From: Metaphire vulgaris
Lineage: Eukaryota; Annelida; Clitellata; Crassiclitellata; Megascolecidae
Direction of reading: 5' to 3'
DNA length: 64,000 bases
NCBI GenBank assembly: GCA_018105865.1
Contig: CM030840.1
Coordinates: 11,070,294-11,134,293, forward strand
Position 1 is the stretch's first letter. Every line of letters starts with the position of its first letter. The notes below the pieces were generated by a model, which did not search any database, was not told the origin of the DNA, and worked only from the letters and a program-made list of their open reading frames with translations. Shown here piece after piece: positions 1 through 11,148 of this stretch. A program made the translations under genes and the position numbers.

Positions 1-520
1 AGCAGCAAAGGCTCTAGATCAACTGACGGCATTGGTCAAGATCTGGAAAAGGAAACTGAAACAAGAAAGAAAATACTCGAAGCCTGTATCTTCAGCACTT
101 TTTATATGGATGCGAAACATAGACCATCACCAAAGATTTTGAAAGAAAAATTCAAACCTTTTAAAGGAGATGTTATAGAAAAATACTAAGAATCGGATAG
201 GTCGAAAAAATCACAAATGAAGAACTATACATTAGAATTCAGCTAAAACAAGCCATGCTGCAAAGAGTAAAATACAGGAAACTCCATCTTTTTGGACACA
301 TATGCAGAATGAAAGAGGACAGAAAGATCAAAGCTCTAATGTTTGGAACAATGGAGGGTACCAATAAGAAAGGAAGACCACACAAGGAATGGTGTAATGA
401 TACTGAAGAATGGCGTGGAAGCAGTTTACAGGATCATAGTCACAGAGCAACGGACAGAAAAGAATGGCAGATAACTGCGTAGATGGCATTATACACCAAC
501 GGGCGATGAGCCCACGGTTA

Positions 521-552
<32 letters not shown>
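1..552 (+). mobile_element. LINE endonuclease-reverse transcriptase 3' end with GAT tail
   Basis: The C-terminal end of a non-LTR retrotransposon ORF2, truncated by the window edge. With frameshifts it reads KALDQLTALVKIWK, ILEACIFSTF, then LHLFGHICRMKEDR and KKGRPHKEW (255-480). This is the usual thumb and post-RT region of RTE-like and related LINEs. A (GAT)n tail at 521-552 closes the element. Confidence 0.75.
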
Positions 553-553
<1 letters not shown>

Positions 554-567
554 ATGTATCAACCTTA

Positions 568-875
568 GCATAGTGGTTCCCATTCTCAACCGGTTGGCCG
601 CGGTCCATTGGTGAGCCGCGAGAGGGAGTCTTTTGTGGGCCGCGCTGAAGTTTCAAAGCAGGAGTGCTTTCCCGCAATTTGTTAGTTTAGTAGCTTTATT
701 TATTGGCGCGGCCTATGGAGGACGGGCCCCCTATTTTTCATCATTTTGAGATAAGTCTCGTTAGATTTGTGTAGGCCTATACTTGAGACCATTTTTGCTC
801 GTCGGCGACTTTTTACCCGAAAATGTCGCTGTGCTCCCCTATTCCGGAAACCTAGCCACGCCACTAGTGGACCAC
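568..875. mobile_element. remnants of hAT-like MITEs
   Basis: The left part starts AGTGGTTCCC with GGCCGCGGTCCATTGG, like the hAT MITE at 10890. The right part ends TAGCCACGCCACTAG, like the CAGTGGCGTAG families, and contains TTTTTGCTCGTCGG, a variant of the recurrent 20-base word. The two ends do not match each other, so this is probably two broken elements. Confidence 0.45.
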
Positions 876-879
876 AACA

Positions 880-1510
880 ATTTAATTTAAGACTTGGCCC
901 ATAGCAACATAGGTAAGTGTATCATCTATTTATTCTGTGCCAATATGATATTTAATGCAACATATAAACGCCGATTAAACTGTAATTTTATAGATTCTAT
1001 CATATAAATTTTATCGCATTACATTCTTCAGTTTTTGCACGCATTATAATGTAGGTTTTTTGCACGCACTATAATGTAGGACCTACTTCATATAAACAGG
1101 CGTCGAACCGATCTGCTCCGGCAACAAAGAGTCATAAATGCAAACTCTTCAAGTAGAGGACGGGAGCAATGAAGAAACATTTTAAATGAGAGGTTTGTAG
1201 ATACATTTGCGAGGTCATGTTCCTATACTTGAGAGTTAGCACACCGTGCCTTCCCATTTCTTTGTCTGAGGTGCCAGATTGTACGTGGTTTCTGATGGCG
1301 CGACGCTCTTATCGATCGGCCATCTTTGTGCTAGCTTCTATTGTTGCGAACCGGTGCTCGATGTTCCTAGACCTCTAAGACTCAATATGGCTCTGCCCGG
1401 TCTGCTACACAGGGTAGGACTCAGCATTAAGGCACGTGTCCGTTCGTCTTAGCGTTTTGGCTAAGAATACTAGGCTCTCACACTATGCACTCTATCTATC
1501 GACCGTTTCC
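880..1510. other. unannotated stretch
   Basis: I see no gene, repeat or RNA here beyond a short direct repeat (GCACGCA.TATAATGTAGG) near 1037-1080. Confidence 0.5.
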
Positions 1511-1514
1511 TTGG

Positions 1515-1860
1515 CGCACCGCACCCTTCTTATGGCTCAATGTATCTACGCACCGCACTTATCTCGCGACGCACTTATCTCAACGTACCGCACTTCACCT
1601 AGCTCTCAACGCACCGCACCTAAGGTGCTTCTACTTAGGGTGCTCTGCTCTCAGAGTGCTTAATCCTTCGCGGCTCCGATCTCAAGGTGCTTAACTTCAG
1701 GGTGCTTCCTTATCTCAGGGTGCTCTCCACATAAGGTGCTTTCCTATCTCCCGGTGCTTTCCACCTACGGTGCTTTCCCTATCCGGTGTGCTTTCCACTT
1801 AAGGCGCTTTCCCTATCCGGGGTACCTTCCACTTAAGGTGCCCTATCCTTATTAAAACTC
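1515..1860. repeat. degenerate tandem array of GGTGCTTTCC and CGCACCGCACTT words
   Basis: The first part repeats CGCACCGCACTTATCTC and the second repeats AAGGTGCTTTCCCTATC, with period near 22-24 bases and many variants. The words in the two halves are partly inverse complements, so the array can fold back. No ORF is convincing. Confidence 0.7.
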
Positions 1861-2188
1861 TATACTCACCTTTCCTTCCTTCCGGACACACACGCTGACC
1901 TCAGCTATCGGCCCTGATCGATTGAAGGGACCGTTATTTTAGGAGTTCCTAACCGGCCAAAGAAAGGTGTGCTAAGCTAACTATCTTAATATTGCTCCCT
2001 CTCCTTAACGTCTTGCGCCATCTACCGAATACTTACTCCTTAGCCTCTCTACAATATTTGGGAAATTATTATTTATGTATTATTCCTATAGGACCTCACG
2101 CTTATTAATTATTGATTATTAATTCTTTCTACTGCTATTTTCTGATTTCGCCACACTATCACCAAGTTATATGACTTGCTTCATGGAT

Positions 2189-2471
2189 CAGTGGCGACGT
2201 GGCGTAACGTGGGTGGGTGAGAGGGCAATTTGCAGAAAGTCCCCCGGGCCCAGGAAGAAGGGGCCCCGAAGAGTGGTTGCAACTTACTAAACAATGATTT
2301 ATTTTTACATTTTACTACTATTTCAATATTACTGCTACAAAGTGAGTAATTATTGAATTAGGGAGTAAACCTTAGTTTTAGAACGGTGTGATCTATGTTA
2401 GCCTATAGGGTCCCCATATCAAGGATGCCCTCTGGGCACGCCCGCCCCCAGAAAATCACGCTACGCCACTG
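2189..2471. mobile_element. hAT-like MITE, CAGTGGCG ends
   Basis: Starts CAGTGGCGACG and ends CTACGCCACTG. The flanks TCATGGAT and TCACGGAC agree at 6 of 8 bases, as a worn 8-bp duplication would. Confidence 0.6.
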
Positions 2472-2479
2472 TCACGGAC

Positions 2480-3245
2480 TCTGTTGTCTACAATCCTCTC
2501 TTGCCTTGGTTCTTCTGTCCCATTCTTTCATGCCTGCGATATTCACATGCAACAACAAACGTAGTGTTGTAAAAAATCACCTGTTGCTAACTGATAATAA
2601 AGCTCATATCACTGAATTTCTTAAGGGTAGTATAAGACTCATGGACCCTGTTTGCCGAATGACGGTGGGCCTTATTACCCTTGCCTCCCTCCCGCAGCAG
2701 ACAATGGCGTTCATGGCTAGGGCTGAGAACATTTGCGCTGACCGTGATCAGTCTAGTTTCGTCGGTGCAGTGACGTACAAAGAGTGGTGGGCGCCCGGGG
2801 CCAAGTCGGTAAGAGTGTGACGAGCAAAAAAGGTCGTTGTGTCAATTTTGGTGCCCCTCATCTTGTCGGCGCCCGGGAGCCACCGCCTCACTGGCACTGC
2901 CCTCGCCCTCTGCACGCTACTGCGTAGGCGTTCGAAAGCGTGCTGTAACGTACATCCAAGTACAGTGCTGTGCAACATTTGCGGTATCATCTACTCAACA
3001 AGTTAGGCTCAAATTAGAAGTTGCGGTAGTAACGGTGTTGTTTTTTACGACAAAAGACTATACGCATCCAACTTTACTTCGCACGAACTATGAAAGTCGG
3101 TCACTGGTCATAGAAATGCCAAAATAACAATGCGAACAACTATAGTGAACTCGACAATAAGTAAGTGAAATAAGACCCTATATACGCAGGGCGGGCTTTA
3201 TTTCTCGCCGGGCCTTATAACCCTTGGGTATCTAATATGGAGCAG

Positions 3246-3277
<32 letters not shown>

Positions 3278-3990
3278 CAACAAGTTAACGGTTGAAATAA
3301 TAAACGGAATAAAAAGTTATCTAGGAAAACTGGGTTATTGAATGTTAAGAGTATTAGGTCCCTATAGTGGTTTTCGCGGTGTTTAATGCCGTCTACACAA
3401 CTCAAATCGTGTTACATTTTCTATACTGGGACTGTTAGACGAACAAGTGAATGCGATAGAGGCCTACATTAGTATTCCTCCACTGCATGATGGATTTTAC
3501 CTAAATCGGAGAAAGTTAGAACGCACCTTGGAGTTTTTACAGAGATAAACAACTTCGTACGTCTAGGCGTTGTTGTAGTTTATTGTGGTAGTATTCTGTT
3601 GTAGCCTACAGCTGTGACGGTGTTCCATAGGAACTGATCCTATTCCAGGCCCATCCATAGACTTTATAATGAAAGCCTTCTGCAGCATTTGCGCATGAAA
3701 ACGAAAGCAGCCTCGTGTGTTTCACAATCTCCTAACCTTGAAACACAGGCAAATACAGTGTAAATGTTGCGATCAATTATCGTGTATACAGTCAAGCACC
3801 GGTTTCTGAAAACCAAAATGCCATCCATGGTAATTGAAGATCGGTATTAAGTTAGCGCAGTCCGAGGATAACTACTGAGCTTCGACCCGTACAAATAATT
3901 GACTTTTACTATAGGACTACAAAAGATAAGTAAAATCTCCTGAATTTATATAGTGCTTTCGTACTAGTACCGAGTAGCATAGCTGCTTAT
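2480..3990. other. mostly unannotated; MITE fragment and GA microsatellite
   Basis: Positions 2785-2895 contain GCGCCCGGGG blocks and TGACGAGCAAAAAAGGTCG, typical of the CAGTGGCGTAG MITEs but without clear ends. (GA)n lies at 3251-3277. I see nothing else. Confidence 0.5.
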
Positions 3991-3994
3991 TCCT

Positions 3995-4440
3995 ATTTAA
4001 TTAAATGAGTTGTTATGGCCACGTCAAGAGGATGGGCAAGGAGCGAATGTCATTACAAATGCTGCTATGGGACCCAACGACCAGTGGCGTGGACAGCTTA
4101 CGCAAAGCGGGGTTGTTAACGGGAGGCACTAGGCACCTTAACACCAGCGGGGGCCACGGTCGACCCCTACTACACCCCTCCTTCAACAAACAGTCAACGG
4201 ATTTGCATCAATTGTGTTGGTCGTATTTTCTGAAATGGGGTTGTTTGAGCAAACCCAAACAATCCCATGACTACGCCACTGCCAACGACTACCCGACCAA
4301 AAGGACGACCAAGAAAAAGACGAACGGATAAAAGTCAACGAAGCGTTAGACGGTTAGACGGTTAGACGGTTAGAGCACAGAGGAAGGAAATGGAAGAAAC
4401 AGAAATATATTCATGGACAGAGAAGCGTTGACTAGAAATA
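3995..4440 (+). mobile_element. LINE C-terminal fragment interrupted by a hAT MITE
   Basis: Reads MSCYGHVKRMGKERM and MLLWDP before the insertion, then PTKRTTKKKTNG and a worn continuation after it. This is the same post-RT region as at 1-552. The 200-bp element at 4082-4281 splits it. Confidence 0.65.
4082..4281. mobile_element. hAT MITE, 8-bp TSD CCAACGAC
   Basis: Ends CAGTGGCGTGG and CTACGCCACTG, flanked by perfect CCAACGAC copies at 4074-4081 and 4282-4289. The 8-bp duplication and CAG...CTG ends identify the CAGTGGCG families in this window as hAT-type. Confidence 0.85.
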
Positions 4441-4559
4441 ATGCTTTTGATAATTTTATTAATTTTTCTTCGACTTGACAGTTTTGGCTTATTAATAGGC
4501 CTAATTACTTACACTGTACAGTATTAATGCGCTATGTTAATTAAAGTCGTTTTGGAAAC

Positions 4560-4663
4560 TACTTAAAAATTTAATTCTAAATGCCGAAAAAATGTGTGCG
4601 GCCCTCGGCTTTCATCGCAGACACTTTTGCGGCCCTCGGATAAAAAAGGTGTGCCCATCACTG
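4560..4663 (-). mobile_element. truncated hAT-like end
   Basis: On the minus strand it starts CAGTGATGGGCACACC, then CCGAGGGCCGC repeats. Only one terminus is visible. Confidence 0.4.
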
Positions 4664-4664
4664 G

Positions 4665-4835
4665 TATAGTGGTTAGGGTTTGAGTGAGAGCTAGGAAGAT
4701 GAGTCTAGGCTTAGTCAGGATGGAAAGTTTATAATTTTTAATTAACTGATTAATCTTATTTGAACTTTCCATTATGAGTAAGCCTAAACTTAACTGCCCA
4801 GGCCTATTTCTCACTCTCAAACCCTAGCCACTATA
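4665..4835. mobile_element. foldback MITE with about 70-bp inverted arms
   Basis: Arms starting TATAGTGGTTAGGGTTTGAG and its inverse (ending AACCCTAGCCACTATA) surround a loop of about 40 bases. TA lies at the boundaries, which suggests but does not prove a Tc1/mariner-type origin. Confidence 0.6.
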
Positions 4836-5259
4836 GACTACCGGTACTTAGCAGACATTACAGGTCTACCACAAGTCTAAGTGCGTCGGGGTACACGGGG
4901 TACGATGTACCGGTCAGGCACGCAGCGACATTGGATGACGCAGCAATTAACGTGCGCTGTTGTCTGCCAATATTACCGAGTCTTGACAGTTTTTACTTTG
5001 TTGACAGCGGCTAAAGTGCGTGCCTGCCAGGCACTTTCACCGACCGGGATCTGTCGCGTAATAGCCTGGCGTTGAGCTGTAGCTGTGCCATTGTGCCTGG
5101 CGCCGCCTTATCAACCAACGGTCATAGGCCTCTAGTAATATCAAACGCGAATTATCCTGAGAAGCAGCTTCTGATGTTGACGGCGTTGTTGTAAGGCAGG
5201 AGTTACGAAGAACGAAACCACGCCGCTCTGACGGTAACACTACCGTGGCTCGTCTCTCC

Positions 5260-5315
<56 letters not shown>

Positions 5316-5772
5316 ATTATTCTGTTATTTGCCTGATAAACAAGCGCTTTGTGCAGTTACTCTGACCAATAGAAAACCAATATAAGCAAGCCAATATAAG
5401 GTAGCCTATCTATGATACATCCTGTGTTCTAGTCAAGCCCCAATTCGAGACAGCAGACTTCGATTGACGTTGATAAATCTCTGAGAACGGCTCTTTCTGG
5501 CCAACAGACACCGTACGTTGTACGCAGCATACGCGACCCATCAGGTGCTGTCGACGGCATGTTGAGCAAATTGGTGCCTTTCTTCGTCAAGTCCTGTTTG
5601 ATTAATCGCGTTGGGATCCTGCATTTGCTCGCCACGTGTGCCTGAAACGGCGGACCCGTTAATTTCTCACATGTAGACGCTTAGACGCGCAGCGGGCTGA
5701 GCATACGCGACTCAAAGAATATCTCTGTCAGTTTTTGCTGTGGCTTCTTTCTGGAGGAGAGAGAGTCTGAAG
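4836..5772. other. intergenic stretch with TC microsatellite
   Basis: (TC)n at 5261-5313. The remaining sequence shows no gene I can support. Confidence 0.5.
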
Positions 5773-5893
5773 ATGAAGTTTACTACTACCGTTGCTACGC
5801 TAGTCAATGCGTCGACGGACGCTTTACTTCAAATGCAGACAGACAACGTTTCGCCCAACATATCGTCGAATGCACCTGAAACTAAAGCCTTCG
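5773..5893 (+). CDS. candidate first coding exon of the adenosine receptor-like gene (inferred)
   Basis: An ATG at 5773 opens 40 codons plus one base, ending at a strong donor (TTCG|GTAAGT). The peptide starts MKFTTTVATLVNAS and has N-glycosylation sequons NAS and NIS, as expected for a GPCR extracellular N-terminus. It ends in phase 1, which matches the acceptor at 35537/35538, so the reading frame carries into the TM1 exon without a stop. Receptor sequence around TM1 has no in-frame ATG before the helix, so an upstream coding exon is required. The link across about 29.6 kb is inference: phase agreement alone has a one-in-three chance. It could belong to another gene or be a chance open frame ahead of the CGT/TTG microsatellite. 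Confidence 0.4.
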
Positions 5894-5934
5894 GTAAGTC
5901 GAAATCAGTCACTACGTTAAAGCGTAATCATCTT

Positions 5935-6010
5935 CGTCGTCGTCGTCGTCGTTGTTGTTGTTGTTGTTGTCGTCGTCGTCGTCGTAATCATTCGCTGGTC
6001 GTCGTCGTCA
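5935..6010. repeat. CGT/TTG compound trinucleotide repeat
   Basis: (CGT)n-(TTG)n-(CGT)n immediately after the candidate exon donor. It creates the Arg/Cys-rich tail of the local open frame. Confidence 0.85.
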
Positions 6011-6017
6011 TTTATGT

Positions 6018-6362
6018 CTGCGGTTCTCGAACTTTTTAGGATTTCTTGCGTGCATGGTGGTCTCTTAGAAATTTTTGTGATGACTCGCGGACCTTATAAA
6101 GTTTGAATTTTCACTTAACTGTGACTAATACATAGGTTACTTGTTTTGTCAATCAATTATATATTTAATCAGAAAATTGCAATACGTAGTCATCAAATTT
6201 AAATTCAAATGGAATCAGCACTCTTAGAGCCATCAGTGTGTTTTGAATTCTGAGTTGTTGGTGAGATACCTTGAGAAAGTAATCCCATTGGGCCCTTGCG
6301 GTCCCCCTGAAACTCCTTGGCGGTCCTCTATGGGACCGCGGACCCCAGTTTGAGAACCACTG
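6018..6362. mobile_element. hAT MITE, GGTTCTC/GAGAACC ends
   Basis: Ends CTGCGGTTCTCGAACT and AGTTTGAGAACCACTG, flanked by ATTTATGT and ATTTAGGT (7 of 8 match). Confidence 0.75.
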
Positions 6363-7240
6363 ATTTAGGTTTTACTATCTAATCATGCTTTGCTGGAATT
6401 ACGTTCGCCGTAGAACGCTCAGCAAAACAGATATAACTCTTAGATCAACCATAACCATTGCTCTTACTTTTGATACAGCCTACAGGTACGGCGTTCCCAC
6501 ACCTGTTTTTGTTGATGACTCTGATGAGCAAAAAGGTCATCACACCATTTTTGACACTTGATCACTAAAAAAGGTCATCACCACTAAAAAAGGTGTCAAA
6601 ACTTTTTAGGGGTCCGTCACTGCTCTGCCCAGGGACCCAGAATTTCTCTCGATGACGGCCCTGGAAATGAGTTCCCATACCTTTTTCCTAGACAAAAGCA
6701 CTGACCATAATCATTGCTCTTACTTTTTATACTCCTTAAGATACCATCACAGCCTGCTACGGTAGGCTATTGAGCGTGTAAAAAGCGTGTAAGTAAGACA
6801 GCAAGTTGGTTTATTATAGGTTTATGTCTTCAGCCAGTCGAATATAACTCTATGCTGCAAACTTATCGATGTCTGAAGAACTGTAACTTTTCTTTATGTT
6901 TTCACATTTGCCAATTCCGAAAACGACAATAGTTGTTGCTTATCACGTACGGGTTTCACACGAAATAGCAAATTATGACAAAACTAGGTGTTTACCCGTC
7001 AAAAATGACGGGGCAGATTGGCTGTTTACCACCCGATTTTGCGCAAATGCAATAGCATTTTGCCCAATTAATTGTCCTTAACTCGCCGCCTTTTCCTTCA
7101 ACCGAGTTAACGCCCATTCGCATGAATTTTCTGAAACTTGATAGTCAACTAAGTGTACTGATTTGGCAGTGTCGAACGACATGCACTGTCATGCAGTGCT
7201 TGATTCTCTTGTTTGCTGTGCTGATTTTACACGCCGAGCA
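6363..7240. other. intronic stretch with recurrent-word copies
   Basis: Two copies of the GAGCAAAAAGGTCATC word lie at 6523-6541 and 6565-6583. CCCGTCAAAAATGACGGGG at about 6985 also occurs near 16174. No gene seen. Confidence 0.5.
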
Positions 7241-7306
7241 ACAGCCTGCTCCTCATTCTCACTTGATTGTCGGGAGACAATCAAGTGAGAATGAGGAGCA
7301 GGCTGT
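7241..7306. repeat. perfect 31-bp inverted repeat, 4-base loop
   Basis: Arms 7241-7271 and 7276-7306 are exact reverse complements around GGGA. It would form a very stable hairpin. Confidence 0.95.
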
Positions 7307-7310
7307 CTTT

Positions 7311-7800
7311 TTTGTTTTGCACGGACGGTTAGAAAGAGGAATAAAAAAGCTAAACAATGGTGCAAACCTCATCTTCTTAGCTCTTATATAGCCTGAGATA
7401 TAGCAAATTCAAAAAATTGGAAACTATCAGAATTCAAAACTTTCGCGAAATTCACCGATAATACTTGTGTTCAAACATTGGGGTCATGGGGTTAGAATTG
7501 ATAGATCTTTGCCAAATGTCAACCGATTTTCAAACTTTTTGGTTTATTTTGTTCCTCTGACATCCCTTTATAACTTTGCCGCTGACAAAAGTGGGGTTAC
7601 CGCTGAAAATAGTTTGCTAGGGGGCTTCAAAATATTTTGAGGGGAGAGGGTGATATTTTAGGCCGTAAAGTGGACTCTACCCCCAAATTTTTTTGTTTTG
7701 CACGGACGGTTAGAAAGAGGAATAAACAATCTAAACAATGGTGCAAACCTCATCTTTTTAGCTTCTATATAGCCTGAGATATTGCAAATTTAAAACCTTA
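7311..7800 (+). repeat. about 105-bp direct repeat pair
   Basis: Copies at 7311-7415 and 7691-7795 both start TTTTGTTTTGCACGGACGG and continue through CTAAACAATGGTGCAAACCT with a few differences. The hairpin at 7241-7306 adjoins the first copy. Confidence 0.85.
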
Positions 7801-7920
7801 CAGCAATCATTTCTGAAGAACGCTTTTCCAAAAATTAAATCCCAGTACGGTGACGGCGTCTGAAAATTTAATCCCCACTTGAGGGGTTAAATATAAAAAA
7901 TAGGTATTGAGGTTAGGAAG

Positions 7921-7922
<2 letters not shown>

Positions 7923-7957
<35 letters not shown>
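7923..7957. repeat. (TA)n microsatellite
   Basis: Pure TA run ahead of the G-rich array. Confidence 0.9.
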
Positions 7958-7959
<2 letters not shown>

Positions 7960-8652
7960 GGGGGGCAGGGCATTGGGAGAGGGAAGGGAGGTTTGGGAGG
8001 AGGAAGGTGGGTTATACGGGTTTTCGGAGCAGCGTTGTGTAGGTTTGGGAACGGGATTTGGGGCCGGTGGGGTGTGGCGGAGCGGTGATGAGTTGGGGCC
8101 GGGGCGATTGGGAGAGGGATGGAGAGAGATACGGTGATTGGGAGAGGGGTGAGGAGAGAGCAGGGAATGGGGGTTTGGGGCCTGTCGGGCAGGGTGGGGC
8201 GGGTATGGGTTGGGGCCTGGGCGATTGGGAGAGGAATGGGGAGAGGGAAGGGGATGGGGAGAGGGAAGGGGAACGGGGGTTTGGGGCCGGGGCCGGAATG
8301 GGTTGGGGCCAGGGGCAAATGGGTTGGGGCCAGGAGCGATTGGAGAGAGATGGGGAGAGAAAAAAGAGATGGGGAGGGAAGGGAAACGGTGGTTTGGGGT
8401 CGGGGCCGGAATGGGTTGAGGCCAGGGCGATTGGGAGAGAGATGGGGAGATGAAAGGGGATGGGGGCAGGGAAGGGAACGGGGATTTGGGGCCGGGACCG
8501 GAATGGGTTGGGGTCGGGGCGATTGGGAGAGGGATAGGGAGAGGGAAGGGGAATGGGGGAAAGGAAGGGAAAGGGGTTTGGGGCCGGGGCGGGAAAGGGT
8601 TGGGGCCTGGGCGATTGGGAGAGGGATGGGGTGAGGGAAAGGGAACGGGGGA
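7958..8652. repeat. G-rich polypurine minisatellite
   Basis: Imperfect units of about 60-75 bp built from GGTTTGGGGCCGG, AATGGGTTGGGGCC and GGCGATTGGGAGAGGG, about nine times. Long frames on both strands (Pro-rich on the minus, Gly/Arg-rich on the plus) result from its bias and are not genes. Repeated GGGG blocks could form G-quadruplexes. Confidence 0.9.
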
Positions 8653-9154
8653 TTAAGCTGCAATTAAGACGCTTCGTTAAACGCTCCGTTGATTTCAATG
8701 CATTTTTGATTAAACAATATTTGGTTGTCAATGACAAGAGCGTCTTGCAATACCCGCCGTGTTGCCGTCGGACAGACGCGACGGACGGACGGACATCGAG
8801 AATTATATATATAGATGACTTTTTTACGGCTGTGCGTTATTTTTTTACACCTAGATTTTATAATTTCGGGGGCGTAAATTACTGAAGTAAGTATGCTGAC
8901 GTCAGGTGAATTTTAACACTTAGCGGTTTGGATTATAGACATATGCATTCATTTATCTAGTGATGGTCTTGTGGTAAATGTACAAGTACTGTAGAATATT
9001 TAAATTGAATGGCGTCGAGAGGTTGTAAAAATAGTGCTGACATCTCCTACTGTATATATGTGTCAGTTACGTTGTTAAAAAGCAGCGACAGAACATTACC
9101 TGCTTCGTTAAGCAGGCGTATGGAACGCATTTTGGAATCAATCTTGCTCCAGGC

Positions 9155-9504
9155 CAGTGTTTATTCTAGGCCCCCTTTTTTGGGGGGGGGGATTTCCCTC
9201 CAAAGTTTGAAAATTCACCCCACCCCAAATTTCTATATGATGCATTGGGGATGGAAATCCCCCAAAGTGTGACGAGAAGGTTTTCTATTTTGGAGAAGGG
9301 AAAAAGAGAAGGATATGACCATATAGAAGAGTATTTGAAAGAAAAGGAAGGATGTGATGACCTTTTTTTGCTCGTCACCATATTCGAGAAAAAAAATTAT
9401 ATCAGGATGACCTTTTTTTGCTAGTCAAGGTTTTTGGGCAGGCAAACCTTCTCCCCCAAACATTTCAAACTCCCCCAATGTCAAGGTGGCTAGAATAAAC
9501 ACTG
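9155..9504. mobile_element. hAT MITE, TSD CTCCAGGC
   Basis: Ends CAGTGTTTATTCTAGG and CTAGAATAAACACTG, with perfect CTCCAGGC flanks. Two GATGACCTTTTTTTGC copies of the recurrent word lie inside. It splits the fossil gene. Confidence 0.9.
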
Positions 9505-9577
9505 CTCCAGGCACAACATACTCATGGTAACGACATCGGAAAGAAGAATTTTTACCCTGTTTTGCAGCAGATGATGA

Positions 9578-9868
9578 CAATGGCGGTTCCAGGAATTCTT
9601 GGTGGGGGGATGAAAAAATTATAGGAAGTTGGTGTTGGGGATGCAAAGTTAAGAAGAAAAAACAAAGAAAAGAGAAAGGTCATTGTTTGCCCACTAATGT
9701 TAATAAACCTTGCAAAAATGGTCGGCAAGCTAAAAAAGAAGGTAATTCGCAGTATTTTTCACTAAATTAAAAAAGCTCACCGGAAAATAGGTTGACAAGC
9801 AAAAAAGGTCATCCGGAACCCCGGTGGGGGATGCATCCCCAGTCATCAACATGGTGGAACCGCCACTG
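9578..9868. mobile_element. hAT MITE, GGCGGTTCCA family
   Basis: Ends CAATGGCGGTTCCA and GTGGAACCGCCACTG, flanked by GATGATGA and GATGATGG (7 of 8). Homologous in opposite orientation to 62768-63098. Contains TTGACAAGCAAAAAAGGTC. Confidence 0.88.
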
Positions 9869-10120
9869 GATGATGGCTTGATTCTTTGTTTTAACGTTCC
9901 TGAACTTGTGTGCCGTTCAAGAGACACTGAAATCAACTGCAATGCCGGCGATTGGAGATTGTTTATTAATTCAGCTAAAACTAGTCTTAAAGCTGTTTTA
10001 CTTCACAATGGAAATGAATATGGATCCATTCCAGTAGCATACTCAACACGGCTAAAGGAAAAAGCCTATGAAAACCTTCGATGTGGTTGGACCAAGATCA
10101 GATACACAGACTATAACTGG

Positions 10121-10849
10121 GGTAGCCAGATACCTTCCATGCCTAATGGAGGACACCAGAGGTCATAAAGGAGGACAAAGCCGGACAAAGAAAAAAATCC
10201 CATAAAATTCACAAAGCACCGTGCACTGAAATGTATCGAAGACTTTGAAACCACAAAAAATCGGGTGTAACATTTTAGGCCTACTTACCTGAAAGCACAA
10301 TCAAATAATTATTGGTTTTAAATTTAAATTATAAGAAAGACATAGACTAAAAGCAGCCTTAAAAATTTTCATTGTAATTGATCATTGTTTATTTTAGCCT
10401 GGTATTATATTATTACGATTAAATAATAGGCCTACTTTATTAGTAATTTTTGTAAATTTATAATTTCGAGGGGCGCAGTTGCACCCCTTGCACATCCTCC
10501 TGACGCCCACGGCAGTAATAAGCACTTTGCTGTTTACATAAGGACAAAATTCTTTGCAGCAGCTTATCAGCGTAGGCCTGGATGTAAAACAACATGCAGG
10601 ACGTTCTCTGCACGTGATAAGAATAATCTTCTTACAGAATCAATGGGTTTCTCTTCTTTGTCCATTGAGCGTCAGTGGTAATGCGTAATTACCAATTACA
10701 TGGCCAATTAGACTGACATTCAAGTCAGCAGATGATTATAGCAAAAAGCCGGACATTTTCTCATTCAGCCCAATGCCTGCCGGACGGAGAACACGAGGCC
10801 CAAAATGAGGACACGTCCTTCTTTTGCCGGACGTCTGGTAACCCTAACT
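10121..10849. mobile_element. hAT-like element in the fossil gene
   Basis: Begins GGGTAGCCAGATACC and ends GACGTCTGGTAACCCT. The flanks share ACTATAACTG, the codons for the YNW of the fossil gene, so the duplication is 8-10 bases. No transposase frame. Confidence 0.7.
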
Positions 10850-10889
10850 ATAACTGAACGGTATGTGAAGACTTTAAAGTTATCTGTAT

Positions 10890-11108
10890 CAGAGGTTCCC
10901 AAACTTTTTTGATCGCGGACCCCTATTTTGTTCCCAGCTTAGCTCGCGGACCACATCCCTCATAAATGTAGTGACAAGCAAAAAAAGGTTACCTGGGTTA
11001 GGCCTAACCCTAATCCTAACCATAGATATTGGGAGGCTCTCGCGGACCCCCGCCATATATCCTCCGCGGACCCCCTCCGGTCCGCGGACCACAGTTTGGG
11101 AACCGCTG
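10890..11108. mobile_element. hAT MITE, GGTTCCCAAACT ends, TSD ATCTGTAT
   Basis: Ends CAGAGGTTCCCAAACT and AGTTTGGGAACCGCTG, with perfect ATCTGTAT flanks. Homologous to 28426-28699. Contains GTGACAAGCAAAAAAAGG. Confidence 0.92.
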
Positions 11109-11148
11109 ATCTGTATGAAGTTTGGCCAGCAAAATGGCAATACAAAAA

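Noticed and set aside
7241..7306. Pre-miRNA
   Set aside because: A perfect 31-bp stem with a 4-base loop lacks the size, loop and mismatches of a metazoan miRNA precursor.
7887..8737. Pro-rich (minus) and Gly/Arg-rich (plus) frames of 130-258 codons
   Set aside because: Open in several frames at once on both strands, a compositional effect of the G-rich minisatellite.
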